A program made the position numbers and the translations under genes. Positions 22,798 through 36,316 of a DNA stretch of 64,000 nucleotides are shown here, piece after piece. The stretch's first letter is position 1. Every line of letters begins with the position of its first letter. This stretch comes from Tillandsia leiboldiana (lineage: Eukaryota > Streptophyta > Magnoliopsida > Poales > Bromeliaceae). A model generated the notes under the pieces. That model was not told where the DNA came from. It searched no databases and was given only the letters and a program-made list of their open reading frames with translations. The DNA lies in NCBI GenBank assembly GCA_029204045.2, contig JAQNDB010000204.1, forward strand, positions 49,841-113,840, in the 5' to 3' direction.

Positions 22798-25700
22798 TCC
22801 CCTGCCTTTGGACCCTTCACCAAAGTCGGAGATCTTCGTGTTGCGCATCTTCTGGCAGAGGCCCGGAATTTTTGGAGGCCGCGGCGTCGACGACTTCGGC
22901 AACGTAGCACAGAGCGACGATCGTTCATCGGAGGCCCGTTATCGTCGCTGTTTGGTATAAAAGGTCCATAGAGCTACTCCGACGGTATTTTTGGACGATT
23001 TTTGCGGCGTTGGATTCACGACAGGTACGTCTTCGACTTTCGTGTTGATCACCTTGCTGGATTCTGAATTCGTGGTATGGTTTTCAAGACTTTTCTAAGC
23101 TACTGTTTGCTGGTGGAGTTTTTGGACAGCATCCCCTTGCCAGAATTTTATCTCCGCGCTCGAGCATCGGATCGAGACAAACCTATAGACTTTTTACATC
23201 TACTTGTCGCGAGGATTTCCATCGTATTTTTCCGGGATTTTTCTGAGGCTTGCCCGAAGGTATACTGTTTCCCCTTTTACTGTGCAGATTATTACAGTTG
23301 GGTGGTTGTGAGTTTTTGCGCGCCTGTACTGTGGAATTTGTAACTCGGCCTACGGGCCTCGGAATTGGACGTGTAGGTACCCGTTTCGAAGTTATCAACG
23401 CGAAGATCGTAGTGATATTTTTAATGGAATTTTCAGGGCACTTTCAGCAAGTAAAATAATGGCATCTTTGGGACAGATTTTCATATCGTGTGTGTTTAGT
23501 TAATTTTTGGGAATAAAAGTGTAACTTTGGACCTTATTGTTCTACCCAGGAAGGTTTGCTAGTGTCTTGAAACCTGTTGGAACTGGAGATGATGGTTTCC
23601 GGGTATTTCAGCTGTTAGGAGCCGAGGCTGGCGCGACGTGTACCGTGGATGCGGGTTCAGCAGTTGTTATTGGCAAATGGCCACGCTCTTCACCGACCTC
23701 AGGTTTGCCTTGGATTAAGCACTTCAGGTGGGTAAGCATAATATTGGTAACTGTATAAGGAAATAATAGGATTGTTATGGATGTTTGTGTTATGGTTAAT
23801 GTAAGTGCACCTGTGGGAAGGTCACCCCCCTATTACTGATAGCATGCAGAACTAATGTTCAACTAGTATGAATGAGAGGTAAGCAGGGAATGGCCTAGAT
23901 TTTGGGGATTGATGCATACCTGATCATGGTTCACATTTGGTGAATTAGAGTCTTATCTTCTGACAGACGGTTATATTTATCCCACACTAGATGATATAGA
24001 GATCATGCATGTTCATGTATTGGCCTACTTATTGTGATTATGTTCATGTATTGGCCAACTTGTGTGAGATTGGTATATCATAGTAGAAATACTTTAGCAT
24101 GCTGTGTTATTTTATGTTTCACTCTCTTTCATTGTTTCTGAAGATAAAAGCATGCTTGTATGGACACGTAGTTAGGCCATCTTTTACTGCTGCACTACAT
24201 ATTGGAACTTGACTTAGGAGAAACCATGTTCTTCCTTTTCTCCTTCTTGTTAGTCAGGCGGTCTGTGTTGCTCGGGTGTGAGCAGGGGTCTGGGGTAGTG
24301 TAGCAGGGACATTGGTGTCAGGGACGGGTTGTGCTGGATTGCGGCTGGCAGGGTTTTGGCGGTGACCGCGGACTTTGGGCAGTTGACCGGAGGTCGGTTA
24401 TAGGACTTGATTATAGATGGCAGGGTATTGCGGCAACCGGGGATATTGGGCGGTTGACCGGATATTTATTTATGCATCAGATTGGGTATCAGGTTTCTCT
24501 AGTGGACGGAGTTTCCCACTTTTGAGTACTATTGCCTCTGTATGAGGACCGGGGTTTTCTTCAGTGGATGGATTTTCCCACTTTGATCAGAGTCTTGATC
24601 CAGTCCTGCTCTTTTACGATACTTATGTTACTGATTACTGAGGTACTTTACTCGTGTGGGTCGCTCCCCTCGAGTGCCACTCTGGAGTGTGCGACAGACA
24701 GACTTTGAGTCCTTGAGACTCCTTCTTTGCATCGGTGTTATGCATAGGCTGGCATACCCGATGCGGCAGGCGGAGCAGGCAGTGCCAGTTTTACTGGTCC
24801 ATCGATTGGGACTATTCAGACGGATACTTTTACTTTTGCACTCGTGCCTGGGGGATGAGTGGAGGCTGGCAGTTGTGTTTAGACCGGTGCTAGTGTTGTT
24901 GGGAGCCGTTTGCTTTGACGGTGGTCCTGTGTTGTTGTGAGTACTTTGATCGTTGTGTGAGAGGTTGAGCATCTTGAGTCTATCCGTTCTGTGAGAGAGC
25001 GTGGATTTTGACTTTAGCCTGCATGAGCCACTACTCGGTAGCGAGTTAGTCCATTTGAACGCCCTACGTAATTCCTACCAGTCAGGGGGAGGTGGTTGTA
25101 GGTGGGCGCAAGTTTGACTGGACCCGATGTGGCAGTCAGCTCGATTGGGTCGATTGAGCACCTCGTGTGCTAGTGATTGCATGTCTTTATCAGAGTTTTT
25201 CCCCTTTTGAGCCTTTAGTTAGAGGCATGGTAGCTGTTGAGAGTCTCCGGCCTTCTTGTTCAGTTCTTACTGCATTAGTTATTTTCTTGCCTCTAGAGGA
25301 CTTGGTGGGAAGACCGTTGGGGTGGCGGTGGTACCCACTGAGAACTCCCTTTTTGGTGTAGTTCTCACGCCCATTGGGGCGTTTCCCCCCTTTTTCCTTC
25401 CTCTCCTTTGTTTTGCAGAGTCTTAGCAGGTGTTGCCGATTCTGCGGTTGTTGATCGAGGCGAGGGAGTCGCGTGCTAGATCCCTACCCGTCGTTGGAGA
25501 GTAGCGGTACCCCCTTCAGAGGAGAGCTTTAGTAGATTAGCTATTTTATTTTCCTCTTTTGAGAGACTGATGTAGTGAGGTTATGATATGTATTGAGAGC
25601 CTGTACACTTGTGTATTTATTGGAGATACCTCCCTGTTGAGTTCTTGGTTTTGTATCCGAGGAAATTATATGATTATCATTTATGGGAGATGAATATTGT

Positions 25701-25889
25701 ATCATTATTCCAGTTGTACAGATGGTTGGTTTTAGTTTTACAGCACTTTTATTTTATAGCTCTTATATCTGTTTAGCTGTAGCCCTTTCTTGCAGGTAGG
25801 ACGCTTCGCCTATGCGGGGTTCTGCGTAGGTGGCGGATCTGTTGGCGAGCCCGGGTCGCAGTTTCGACTCCGGGGCGTGACAGATTTGG

Positions 25890-25901
25890 TGGTATCAGAG
25901 C
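25890..25901 (+). other. LARD-A primer-binding site
   Basis: TGGTATCAGAGC, the exact complement of the initiator tRNA-Met 3' end, 7 nt after the LTR end. The second assembled copy at about 33126-33138 is corrupted by indels. Confidence 0.9.
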
Positions 25902-27507
25902 TTAGGGTGTAGGTCATGGTGGACTTAGAAACCCTAGGCTTATGGTTTGACCCTTGGATGACTTCGTGAGAGTCGTGACTTGTAGCGAGAGTCCTGATTG
26001 AGTTTTATACCTCTCCCGAGGGACGGGATGAGTGATTGGTATGTTTATTCTCCTAAGTGATTATGTTGGCTGCAGACAACATAATGCTGTGGAATGGGTG
26101 ACATGCTCTAGAGTTTCGCTGGATTGGGTCGAGAGTTGTTGTGTGCTGATTTCTGGTTTCGTCGTGGTGAATGGTGTCTCCCCGACGCTGGGTTTTGACC
26201 CGTGTGCATCTTTTAGCAGCTGTTGAGCATGAGCGGTTGGATTTGGGCTGGATACCTGGATTGAGGTCAGAGAGCTCCGGACCCAGATGGCAGGATTGTC
26301 ATAGGCATATCAGCGACTGAGTGAGCAGCTGGCCTGGGTGACACAGTTGTCGGAGCAGTGGGTAGCCCGACAGTGCTTTCCTCCTGAGACCATCTGGTTG
26401 CAGTATCCTCAGTGGCAGTGATTTCTGTGGCGCTGATGGAGCGAGTAGCCACCTCCGTGCTAATGTTTAGTGCCGAGGCACCGAGGCAGGGTGGATAGCT
26501 AACAACGGATTGAGCTGTGGGGCATGATCGGTTTATTGAGCCAGTTTTGGCAGTCGAACCACCCCGATTCGTAGGTTTGAGTTTGGAGCCTTGGGAGGCT
26601 GAATCGTGGTTGGTGGTGATGGAGAAACTATTTGAGAGCTCCCTTGTGCCGAGAGTTTATGCAGTTGTTGAACTGCGCGCTCCATTTAGAGGGACGAGGC
26701 GCATAGGATTTGTGTGACTAGGAGTGGATTGCGCCAGGATACCTTTCATGTGATTTAGTCCCTCATGTACAGATTTTGGATTTTGGATGCCTCGATAGAG
26801 TACGCACTGTGTTTGGAGCTGGCGCTGCAGTCCCTTTGGATAGGGATCTACCACCAAAGGCGAGTTCTGGATATTGGCGCTTGGCGTTAGGCGATGGAGG
26901 ACAGATCGGCCGGCAGAGGCATTTTCGTTTTGCTTTCCTGGATGGTGGATATCTTTGTGGATGGTTAATGTAAAGCTTACCCAAGGGAATGTTACCCTTT
27001 GTGATTGACAACATGCATGTTTGGAATTTATTATATGGGATTGAGGGGTGAGCTTAGTAAGGATAATTGTATAAGGAATTGCATGGATTAATCGTGTTTT
27101 GTCATATGACGGTTGGAATAATGGATTTTTGAGATGTCTGAGATCGGGTGGACCCCGGTGGCAGCATCAGCATCCATATCAGAGTAGCGCAGCGGTAGCA
27201 TGGATATGTTATCTGCTGAGGGCCACAGTTGTCGCCTCAGCGTGAGAAGAGACAGAGGTCGTGCTCCCTTTGTGATTGGTTTGGATATTTTCTGGCAGAC
27301 TGAGCGACAACCGCTTGCACTTCGCATTCCGACATGGACTAGAGGCAGAGTTGATACCACGCGCACTAAAGGTACAGGTTACTATCAATGTTGTGCATTT
27401 GAAGGAGGCTTGTTATATTGAGACTGTTCGAGCACACAGGTTATAGCGACAGGGTGAGAGAAGCTTATGGCGGCACCGGGATTAAAGAATATTTCTATCG
27501 CTGCGAG

Positions 27508-28410
27508 ATCCCGGGTGTGAGTCCACTCGAGCCGATGATTATGCCGCCAGTTAGGGAGATTGAGATTGCGATTGACGTGGTTCTGGAAACCGCGCCAATC
27601 TCAACAGCACCTCATGGATATTATCTGTAAGAGCTGGGAATGTTGATGGCACAGGTGCAGGGATTTGATGGATCGAGGGTCTGTTTGACCTCGTGCCACG
27701 CCGTTGATACACGGTAGTGATGCCACGTTGTTGATACACGACTGTGAGAGCTCTTTTCTGGTTTGAGCACAGGCAGGTCCGAGTATTATTCTGGACCTTT
27801 TGATGGAGTTATACTCCGGCAGTTGTTCGACTGATGCATGTACAGATTTTGGAATCATACAGCTGAGTATTTCGCCAAGATGGTGTTCAGGACACGGTAG
27901 GGGCATTATGAGTATAGTGAGGCCAAATGGATTGACTAATGCCCCGTCGCCTTTAAGATTGAGGAATTTTGGTTCCAGTTGGACTTGAACGGATTGATGA
28001 CGGTATTCTCCATGGATATTTTGATTGTACCCCCCCCCCCCCCCCTTCCCGTGTGATTTAGAGCTTGTGGAGCACTTGTCGATGGTATGACAAGGTCTGT
28101 GAGGAAAAAGCTTTATGCCAAGTTGTTGTGGTACAAGTTTTAGCTTCGAGAGCATATCTTCTTGGATTACATATTTTAACCGTAGGGGCGGAGGTGGAAA
28201 TCCGGCCAAGATGGATGCTATCTGAGATTGGCCGAGACTGACATCTATTGTTGAGACGAGAAGCTTCCTGGACTGGGCAGTGCCAGCAGACCTGGACGAA
28301 TGGATGATTAGGCTGATACCAGTGTCGATTTAGCATCGCGAGTGATAGGAGATGGATTTGCGAGATACATTGATGCCTCCCATAGTGGCTATGGAGTTAT
28401 AGTTGGATTA
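27508..28410 (+). pseudogene. Fossil gypsy pol (reverse transcriptase and RNase H remnants)
   Basis: Several frames carry recognisable pieces in the right order. PPVREIEIAIDVV...TAPISTAP (27544-27612) matches the start of gypsy reverse transcriptase. A PFGLTNAP-like remnant (GLTNAPSPLRL) sits at about 27930-27963. The active-site region reads FSMDILI (about 27999-28027), with the first catalytic Asp of the usual FIDD box lost. KLYAKL follows at about 28110, and YIDASHSGYG (28366-28395) is the RNase H YSDAS region. Multiple stops, frame changes and a run of 16 C (28030-28045) make it non-functional. Integrase is not clearly traceable. Confidence 0.7.
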
Positions 28411-29097
28411 TTGATGAGCATCCAGTATCACCCGACAGGGCCACGGTGGTGGCGAATACCTGGAGCCGGAGAGCTATTTGGGGTTGAGTTTAATGATTCC
28501 GTAGCTGGCGCTGGGTGGGATCGTTCAGGTAAACAGGGCTCGAGGTTGTGTCCCTGGGGGTTCCTTTTGATGGTAGACTGCGGTGGAGCAGTCCACGTGA
28601 ATGGTCAGGTTTTGAGAGTGACCGAGTGAGAACCCCAGCTTTTTAGGGCCTCTTTTCTTTTGGTTGCTGGTGTGGGTATCTTTCGGATCGCCTAGTTGTG
28701 CTGGCACTAGGGAGCGGTTTTGGGTGCGTGTTACACTGGTTGTTTTTTCTTTTCCCCCAGCCTTTTGTTGGAGTTCTTGATGGTCCTTCCATGTCTCAGC
28801 TCAGGAGGGTTAGGCTTGTGGATTCCTCGCCCGTGATGGACTCGTTTTCTTTAAGATCTGCGGAGTACTTGTAGTACGAGGGACGACGGTTGCGAATTCT
28901 GGCTCGTGAGATGAGAAAATTACGCAATTGGGCCATGCCGTACCAGTTGTTGTTGTTGTTGAGGAGTTATCACGGGGAGTGACAGGTGACTTAGGAGCTG
29001 GAGACGGCGGTGTGTGAGTACATATCCTTGGTTTCTGAGACTCCGTGTAAGTTGCTTTTAGTTTCGAGGGACGAAACTTTCTATTAGTGGGGGAGGA

Positions 29098-32000
29098 TGT
29101 GGTGACCCAGATCTCTGCATGGCTTCTACAGAGTGATCAACAGCTTCTGGAGGCCTATGTGGCGTGTCGGCGGTGTTTCTGCACCAATTTGGACACAAGT
29201 GATGGACTTCGGGTGTATAATGGATCACGTGGGTAATTGGGGGACCTCGTCGATTGTTTAGTAGTGGTTTCGTGGCGAATCGGGCATCAAAATTGGACTT
29301 AGTGCGGAATTTGGATTAAAAACGCCCTTCCGGATGCCTTCGACAAATTTTGGAATTGGAATTTGGCCAAAACGGACAGCGAATTTGGATTCAGCACGTG
29401 AAAACGGTGAAAATGGGCTATTTACTTGATTTTTCGGAGCCCGGATGACTTGGCATGATTTTCGAGGATCGATGGCACTGTTCCGGCGGCCGGAGAGGCG
29501 CCAGCGGCGATGGCTGGCGGCGGAGCGCGGCGGCGGGCGGAGGCGTAGTCCGCTCGGTCCACCGCGAAAGCGTGTATCAGGCGCTGGCCACAGTGGCGCC
29601 TCCCGATTGGCCGGCGCGGCAGGCGCGGTCCATGGAATGGCGCGGGTGCACGGTGGACCAGGAGCGGGACAACGTGGCGGCTTTGGTGGCGGGTCATAGT
29701 GACGCGCGGGTTCAAAGCAGCGGCAGGAGCAGGTGGCCGTACGGTGGCGGTTGGGAAGCAGATTGTGTGGGCGCCACGTGGTGCCCCGCGGTTGGCCGGG
29801 CGCAGCCGTGCACGCCGCGTGTCAAGACACGCGGCGCTGCGCGGGCTGGCGGGCGCGCGATGCACCGGGAGGCGGGCGGTTGTGGCGGGACGCGTGGAGG
29901 GCCCCTTGTGAGTTCGGCGCACACAGTGTTGGGCGGGCCCAACACTGTAGCGGCCCGAATTGTTCCGGTGCGCCGGATTTTTGGGCCAAAAGTCCAAGTT
30001 CGGATTTTTCTCGGGCTAGGCCTATTTATTCCATCTTTCACCTCTTTTGTGAGGCTTTTCCCGAGCTCCCTGCCTCTGGACCCCTTCACCAAAGTTGGAG
30101 ATCTTCGTGTGTGCATCTTCTGGCAGAGGCCCGGAATTTTGGAAGCCGCGTACCGTCGACGACTTCGGCATCGTAGCACGAGCGACGATCGTTCATAGGA
30201 GGCCCGTTATTCGTCGCTGTTTGGTCTAAAGGTCCACAGAGCTACTTCGACGGTATTTTTGGACGATTTTTACTGCGTTGGATTCACGAGAGGTAAGTCT
30301 TCAACTTTTGTGTTGATCACCTTGCTGGATTCTGAATTGTGGCACAGTTTTCGAGACTTTTCTAAGCTACTGTTTGCTGGTGGAGTTTTTGGACAGCAGC
30401 CCCTTCCCGGAATTTTATCTCCTCGCTCGAGCGTCGGATCGAGACAAACCTGTACACTTTTTGCATCTACTCATCGCGAGGATTACCATCGAATTTTTTC
30501 CGGGATTTTTTCTGAGGCTTGCCCGAAGGTATACTGTTTCCCCTTTTACTGTGCAGATTATTACAGTTGGGTGGTTGTGAGTTTTTTGCGCGCCTGTACC
30601 GTGGAATTTGTAACTCGGCTACGGGGCTCGGAATTGGACGTGCAGGTACCCATTTTGAAGGTCTCGACGCGACATCGTAGTTATTTTTATTGGAATTTTC
30701 AGGGCACATTTAGCAGGTGAAATATTGGCATCTTTGGGACTGATTTTCAGATCGTGTGTGTTTAGTTAATTTTTGGGAATAAAAGTATAACTTTGGACCT
30801 TATTGTTCTACCCAGGAAGGTTGCTAGTGTCTTCAAACCTGTTGGAACTGAGATGATGGTTTCCGGGTATTTCAGCTGTTAGGAGCCGAGGCTGGCGCGA
30901 CGTGTACCAGTGGATGTGGGGTTCGGCAGTAGTTATTGGCAAATGGCCACGCTCTTCACCGACCTCAGGTTTGCCTTGGTTTAAGCACTTCAGGTGGGTA
31001 AGCATAATATTGGTAACTGTATAAGGAAATGATAGTTTTGTTACTGGATGTTCGTGTTATGGTTTAATGTAAGGTACACCTGTGGGAAGGTCACCCCTCC
31101 TATGACTGATAGCATGTAGAACTAATGTTCAACTGGTATGAATGAGAGGTAAGCAGGGAATGGCCTAGATTTGGGGATTGATGCATACCTGATCATGGTT
31201 CACATTTGGTGAATTAGAGTCTTATCTTCTAACAGACGGTTATATTTATCCCACACTAAATGATATAGAGATCATGCATGTTCATGTATTGGCCCTACGT
31301 ATTGCAGATTATGTTCATGTATGGCCTACTTGTGTGAGATTGGTATATCATAGTAGAAATACTTTAGCATGCTGTGTTATTTTATGTTTCACTCTCTTCA
31401 TTGTTTCTGAAGATAAAAGCATGCTTGTATGGACACGTAGTTAGGCCATCTTTTACAGCTGCACTAAATATGGAACTTGACTTAGGAGAAACCATGTTCT
31501 TCCTTTCTCCTTCTTGTTAGTCAGGCGGTCTGTGTTGCTCGGTGTGAGCAGGGGTCTGGCGTAGTGTAGCAGGGACATTGGTGTCAGGGACGGGTTGTAC
31601 TGGATTGCGGTGTGCAGGGTTTTGGCGGTGACCGCGAACTTTGGGCGGTGACCGGAGGTCGGTTATAGACTTGATTATAGATGGTAGGGTATGGCGGCAA
31701 CGCGGATATTGGGCGGTTGACCGGATATTATTTATGCATCAGATTGGGTATCAGGTTCTCTATTGGACGGAGTTTCCCACTTTTGAGTACTATTGCCTCT
31801 GTATGAGGACGGGGTTTTCTTCAGTGGATGGATTTTCCCACTTTGATCAAAGTCTGATCCAGTCTGCTCTTTTACGATCTTATGTTACTGATTACTGAGG
31901 TACTTTACTCGTGTGGGTCGCTCCCCTCGAGTGCCACTCGGAGTGTGCGACAGACAACTTTGAGTCCTTGAGACTCCTTCTTGCATCGGTGTTATGCATA

Positions 32001-33118
32001 GGCTGGCATACCGATGCGGCAGGCGGAGCAGGCCAATGCCAGTTTTACTGGTCCATCGATTGGGTTTATTCAGACGGATACTTTTACTTTTGCACTCGTG
32101 CCTGGGGGACAGGTGGAGGCTGGCAGTTGTGTTTAGACCGGTGCTAGTGTTGTTGGGAGCCGGTTTGGTTTGACGGTGGTCCTGTTGTGTTGTGAGTACT
32201 TTGATCGTTGCTGTGAGAGGTTGAGCATCTTGAGTCTATAGTTCTGTGAGAGAGCGTGGATTTTGACTTAGCCTGCATGAGCACTACTCGATAGCGAGTT
32301 AGTCCGTTTGGACGCCTACGTAATTCCTGCCCGTCAGCGGGAGGTGGTGTAGGTGGGCGCAGGTTTGACTGGACCTGATGTGGCAGTCAGCTCGATGGGT
32401 CGAGTGAGCACCTCGTGTGCGAGTGATTGTATTCTTTATCAGGAGTTTTTCCCCTTTTGAGCTTTAGTTAGAGGCATGGTACCTGTTGAGCGTCTCCAGA
32501 ATTCTTGTTGTCAGTTCTTACTGCATTAGTTATTGTCTTGCCTAGGAGGGACTTGGTGGGCAGACCGTCGGGCTGGCGGTGGACCCACTGAGAACTCCCC
32601 TTTTGGTGTAGTTCTCACGCCATTGTGGGTTTTGCCCCCATTTTCCTTCCTCTCCTTTGTTGCAGAGGCATAGCGGGGTTGCCGATTATGCGGTTGTTGA
32701 TCGAGGCGAAGGGAGTAGCGTGCGAGATCCCTACCGTCGTTGGAGAGTAGCGGTNNNNNNNNNNNNNNNNNNNNNNNNNNNNNNNNNNNNNNNNNNNNNN
32801 NNNNNNNNNNNNNNNNNNNNNNNNNNNNNNNNNNNNNNNNNNNNNNNNNNNNNNTTTATTGGAGATACGCTCCCTGTTGATTCTTGGTTTTGTATCCGAG
32901 GAAATTATATGATTATCATTTATGGAGATGAAATATGTATCATTATTCCATTTGTACAATGTTTGGTTTTAGTTTACAGCACTTTTATTTTATAGCTCTT
33001 ATATCTGTTTAGCTGTAGCCCTTTCTTGCAGGTAGGACGCTTCGCCTATGCGGGGTTCTGCGTAGGTGGCGGATCTTTGGCGAGCCCGCGTTCGCAGTTT
33101 CGACGCCGGGGCGTGACA
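29098..33118 (+). mobile_element. LARD-A LTR, middle copy, containing assembly gap 1
   Basis: TGTGGTGACC at 29098; GGGGCGTGACA ends at 33118. The part before the gap follows 36317-39988 but with many one-base indels (e.g. GTGGCGAATC at 29273 versus GTGCGAATC at 36489; CCACAGTGGC versus CCACGTGGC). The part after the gap (32855-33118) is a noisy version of 25617-25882. It is probably not a separate LTR but two overlapping contig ends. Confidence 0.75.
32755..32854. other. Assembly gap 1 (100 N)
   Basis: Exactly 100 N, the conventional length for a gap of unknown size. Left flank ends GAGAGTAGCGGT, which matches 39975-39986. Right flank starts TTTATTGGAGATAC, which matches about 25617. The two flanks are therefore not neighbours in the element; the pieces overlap by about 7 kb. 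Confidence 0.98.
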
Positions 33119-36100
33119 GATTTCGGTGTAATCAGAGCTTGAGGGTTAGGTCATGGTGGACTTAGAACCCTAGCTTATGGTTTGACCCTTGGATGACTTC
33201 GGAGAGTCTGATTTATCGATGAGTCCTGGGGATTGAGTTTAATACCTCCCGGAGGACGGGTGATGATTGGTATGTTTTCTTCTCTAAGTGTTATGTTTGG
33301 CTGCAGACAACATAATGCTGTGGACTGGGTGACAGCTCTAGAGTTTCGCTGGATTGGGTCCGGGTTGGTGTGCTGATTTCTGGTTTCGTCGTGTTGAATG
33401 GTGTCTCCCCGACGCTGGGTTTTGCCCGTGTGCATCTTTTAGCAGCTGTTGAGCATGAGCGGTTGGATTTGGGCTGGTACCTGGATTGAGGTCAGAGAGC
33501 TCCGACCAGATGGCAGGAGTGTCATAGGCCAATCAGCGCTGAGTGAGCAGCTGGCGATGGGTGACACAGTTGTCGGAGCAGTGGGTAGCCCGACAGTGCT
33601 TTCCTCCTGAGACATCTGGTTGCAGTATCCTCAGTGGCAGTGATTTCTGTGGCGCTGATGGAGCGAGTAGCCACCTCCGTGCTAATGTTTAGTGCCGAGG
33701 CACCGAGGCAGGGTGGATAGCTCACAACGGATTGAGCTGTGGGCATGATCGGTTTATTGAGCCATTTTTGGCAGTCGAACCACCCCGATTCGTAGTTTGA
33801 GGTTTGGAGCCATTGGGAGGCTGAATCGTGGTTGGTGGTGATGGAGAGAACTATTTGAGAGCTCCCTTGTGCCGAGAGTTTATGCAGTTTGTTGAACTGC
33901 GCGCTCCATTTAGAGAGGGACGAGGCGCATAGGATTGTGTGACTAGGAGTGGATTGCGCCAGGAATACCTTTCATGTGATTTAGTCCCTCATGTACAGAT
34001 TTTGGATTTTGGATGCCTCGATAGAGTACGCACTGTGTTTGGAGCTGGCGCTGCAGTCCCTTTGGATAGGGATCTACCACCAAAGGCGAGTTCTGGATAT
34101 TGGCGCTTGGCGTTAGGCGATGGAGGACAGATCGGCCGGCAGAGGCATTTTCGTTTTGCTTTCCTGGATGGTGGATATCTTTGTGGATGGTTAATGTAAA
34201 GCTTACCCAGGGATGTTACCCTTTGTGATTGACAACATGCATGTTTGGAATTTATTATATGGGATTGAGGGGTGAGCTTAGTAAGGATAATTGTATAAGG
34301 AATTGCATGGATTAATCGTGTTTTGTCATATGACGGTTGGAATAATGGATTTTGAGATGTCTGAGATCGGGTGGACCCCGGTGGCAGCATCAGCATCCAT
34401 ATCAGAGTAGCGCAGCGGTAGCATGGATATGTTATCTGCTGAGGGCCACAGTTGTCGCCTCAGCGTGAGAAGAGACAGAGGTCGTGCTCCCTTTGTGATT
34501 GGTTTGGATATTTTCTGGCAGACTGAGCGACAACCGCTTGCACTTCGCATTCCGACATGGACTAGAGGCAGAGTTGATACCACGCGCACTAAAGGTACAG
34601 GTTACTATCAATGTTGTGCATTTGAAGGAGGCTTGTTATATTGAGACTGTTCGAGCACACAGGTTATAGCGACAGGGTGAGAGAAGCTTATGGCGGCACC
34701 GGGATTAAAGAATATTTCTATCGCTGCGAGATCCCGGGTGTGAGTCCACTCGAGCCGATGATTATGCCGCCAGTTAGGGAGATTGAGATTGCGATTGACG
34801 TGGTTCTGGAAACCGCGCCAATCTCAACAGCACCTCATGGATATTATCTGTAAGAGCTGGGAATGTTGATGGCACAGGTGCAGGGATTTGATGGATCGAG
34901 GGTCTGTTTGACCTCGTGCCACGCCGTTGATACACGGTAGTGATGCCACGTTGTTGATACACGACTGTGAGAGCTCTTTTCTGGTTTGAGCACAGGCAGG
35001 TCCGAGTATTATTCTGGACCTTTTGATGGAGTTATACTCCGGCAGTTGTTCGACTGATGCATGTACAGATTTTGGAATCATACAGCTGAGTATTTCGCCA
35101 AGATGGTGTTCAGGACACGGTAGGGGCATTATGAGTATAGTGAGGCCAAATGGATTGACTAATGCCCCGTCGCCTTTAAGATTGAGGAATTTTGGTTCCA
35201 GTTGGACTTGAACGGATTGATGACGGTATTCTCCATGGATATTTTGATTGTACCCCCCCCCCCCCCCCTTCCCGTGTGATTTAGAGCTTGTGGAGCACTT
35301 GTCGATGGTATGACAAGGTCTGTGAGGAAAAAGCTTTATGCCAAGTTGTTGTGGTACAAGTTTTAGCTTCGAGAGCATATCTTCTTGGATTACATATTTT
35401 AACCGTAGGGGCGGAGGTGGAAATCCGGCCAAGATGGATGCTATCTGAGATTGGCCGAGACTGACATCTATTGTTGAGACGAGAAGCTTCCTGGACTGGG
35501 CAGTGCCAGCAGACCTGGACGAATGGATGATTAGGCTGATACCAGTGTCGATTTAGCATCGCGAGTGATAGGAGATGGATTTGCGAGATACATTGATGCC
35601 TCCCATAGTGGCTATGGAGTTATAGTTGGATTATTGATGAGCATCCAGTATCACCCGACAGGGCCACGGTGGTGGCGAATACCTGGAGCCGGAGAGCTAT
35701 TTGGGGTTGAGTTTAATGATTCCGTAGCTGGCGCTGGGTGGGATCGTTCAGGTAAACAGGGCTCGAGGTTGTGTCCCTGGGGGTTCCTTTTGATGGTAGA
35801 CTGCGGTGGAGCAGTCCACGTGAATGGTCAGGTTTTGAGAGTGACCGAGTGAGAACCCCAGCTTTTTAGGGCCTCTTTTCTTTTGGTTGCTGGTGTGGGT
35901 ATCTTTCGGATCGCCTAGTTGTGCTGGCACTAGGGAGCGGTTTTGGGTGCGTGTTACACTGGTTGTTTTTTCTTTTCCCCCAGCCTTTTGTTGGAGTTCT
36001 TGATGGTCCTTCCATGTCTCAGCTCAGGAGGGTTAGGCTTGTGGATTCCTCGCCCGTGATGGACTCGTTTTCTTTAAGATCTGCGAGTACTTGTAGTACG

Positions 36101-36316
36101 AGGGACGACGGTTGCGAATTCTGGCTCGTGAGATGAGAAAATTACGCAATTGGGCCATGCCGTACCAGTTGTTGTTGTTGTTGAGGAGTTATCACGGGGA
36201 GTGACAGGTGACTTAGGAGCTGGAGACGGCGGTGTTGAGTACATATCCTTGGTTTCTGAGACTCCGTGTAAGTTGCTTTAGTTTCGAGGACGAAACTTTC
36301 TATTAGTGGGGGAGGA
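33119..36316 (+). mobile_element. LARD-A interior, copy 2
   Basis: Same content as 25883-29097, including polypurine tract (36305-36316), the hairpin before it, the 16-C run (about 35253-35268) and the same pol fossils (34731-35633). From about 34350 to 36080 it is base-for-base equivalent to copy 1 as far as I can compare, at a constant offset of 7,223. Its first 1.2 kb is indel-rich, for example the primer site reads GGTGTAATCAGAGC. Confidence 0.85.
34731..35633 (+). pseudogene. Fossil gypsy pol, second assembled copy
   Basis: Identical to 27508-28410: reverse-transcriptase start (PPVREIEIAIDVV at 34767), GLTNAP remnant, FSMDILI at the mutated active site and RNase H YIDAS (about 35589-35603). 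Identity of so degraded a sequence argues for duplicate assembly of one locus rather than two independent insertions. Confidence 0.7.

Larger units (their letters stand above)
21286..25882 (+). mobile_element. LARD-A 5' LTR (contains Cassandra-2)
   Basis: TGTGGTGACC...GGGGCGTGACA, 4,597 bp, or about 4.0 kb without Cassandra-2 and one TSD copy. Sequence 22983-25882 is R-U5-like with no conserved frame. Two modules related to the LARD-C minisatellite (GGTTGACCGG with a CGCGG-type core) lie at about 24355-24470. Confidence 0.92.
25883..29097 (+). mobile_element. LARD-A interior, copy 1
   Basis: 3,215 bp between primer site (TGGTATCAGAGC, 25890-25901) and polypurine tract (AGTGGGGGAGGA, 29086-29097). 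No gag is recognisable. Pol survives only as frame-broken fossils (27508-28410). A short direct repeat, TGCCACG followed by GTTGATACACG, occurs twice near 27693-27742. From about 28860 onward small indels appear relative to copy 2, consistent with a poorly polished contig end. Confidence 0.88.

Noticed and set aside
27601..28209. 202-codon minus-strand frame in the LARD-A interior
   Set aside because: Antisense shadow of the reverse-transcriptase fossil; the sense strand carries the recognisable remnants.
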